DNA of 6,286 nt from positions 1-6,286 of the forward strand of contig JAQUJQ010000050.1 of assembly GCA_028680875.1 (NCBI GenBank), given 5' to 3'. Position 1 is the stretch's first letter; every line of letters starts with the position of its first letter. Positions 6,283 through 6,286 of this stretch are shown in pieces. Both the position numbers and the translations under genes were made by a program. Source of the stretch: Eubacteriales bacterium. Its GTDB lineage: Bacteria; Bacillota; Clostridia; Peptostreptococcales; Anaerovoracaceae. The notes below the pieces were generated by a model, which worked only from the letters and a program-made list of their open reading frames with translations, searched no databases and was not told the DNA's origin.

Positions 6283-6286
6283 CTTT

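Larger units (their letters stand above)
6086..6286. other. 201-base leader / intergenic region upstream of tyrA
   Basis: No gene can be called with confidence. The region holds, from right to left, the long inverted repeat, the terminator-like hairpin and the tyrA ribosome binding site with its overlapping hairpin. I see no T-box consensus (AGGGTGGNACCGCG-like) and no convincing sigma-A promoter reading toward tyrA; the operon promoter probably lies beyond 6286. Short open frames on both strands through the repeat are discussed as findings. Confidence 0.6.

Noticed and set aside
6103..6286. T-box riboswitch, the usual control of aromatic operons in Firmicutes.
   Set aside because: No T-box consensus or antiterminator bulge sequence is present before the terminator, and the visible leader is too short. 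A T-box would need its conserved box inside this stretch.

Overview
The window carries most of a compact aromatic amino acid operon, read entirely from the minus strand (right to left). The gene order is tyrA - aroA - aroC - aroE - aroF - pheA. Base composition is moderately AT-rich, Shine-Dalgarno sites are purine-rich, and the clustering is tight. The DAHP synthase is a type I-beta enzyme with an N-terminal ferredoxin-like domain, and the P-protein is a fused AroQ mutase, dehydratase and ACT domain. Together these suggest a Firmicute, probably of the class Clostridia. That placement is inference; nothing in the window names a genus.

Layout. Positions 1-1039 hold pheA, cut by the left edge before its stop codon; it starts at GTG and is open over all 346 visible codons. 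Positions 1054-2064 are aroF, 2061-2936 aroE, 2933-4009 aroC, 4002-5237 aroA and 5234-6085 tyrA. The first five genes overlap their neighbours by 1-8 bases, so translational coupling is likely; only aroF-pheA has a gap, of 14 bases with a strong ribosome binding site in it. Positions 6086-6286 form a 201-base non-coding leader without a recognisable gene. It is highly structured: a nested imperfect inverted repeat of about 114 bases (6169-6282), an intrinsic-terminator-like hairpin with a U-tract (6103-6140), and a third hairpin that would cover the tyrA Shine-Dalgarno sequence and competes with the terminator.

How the genes work together. AroF makes DAHP, the first intermediate of the shikimate pathway. 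AroE reduces dehydroshikimate, AroA makes EPSP and AroC makes chorismate. PheA takes chorismate to prephenate and phenylpyruvate, and TyrA takes prephenate to 4-hydroxyphenylpyruvate. AroB, AroD/AroQ and shikimate kinase are absent here and must be encoded elsewhere or beyond the window edges, as must the final transaminase. AroF and PheA carry regulatory domains (ferredoxin-like and ACT) whereas TyrA has no ACT domain. All five complete enzymes keep their main catalytic residues and look functional.

The coding part is ordinary metabolism. The part worth a second look is the leader: it has no T-box consensus in the visible part, yet carries terminator-like and competing structures directly upstream of the first gene.
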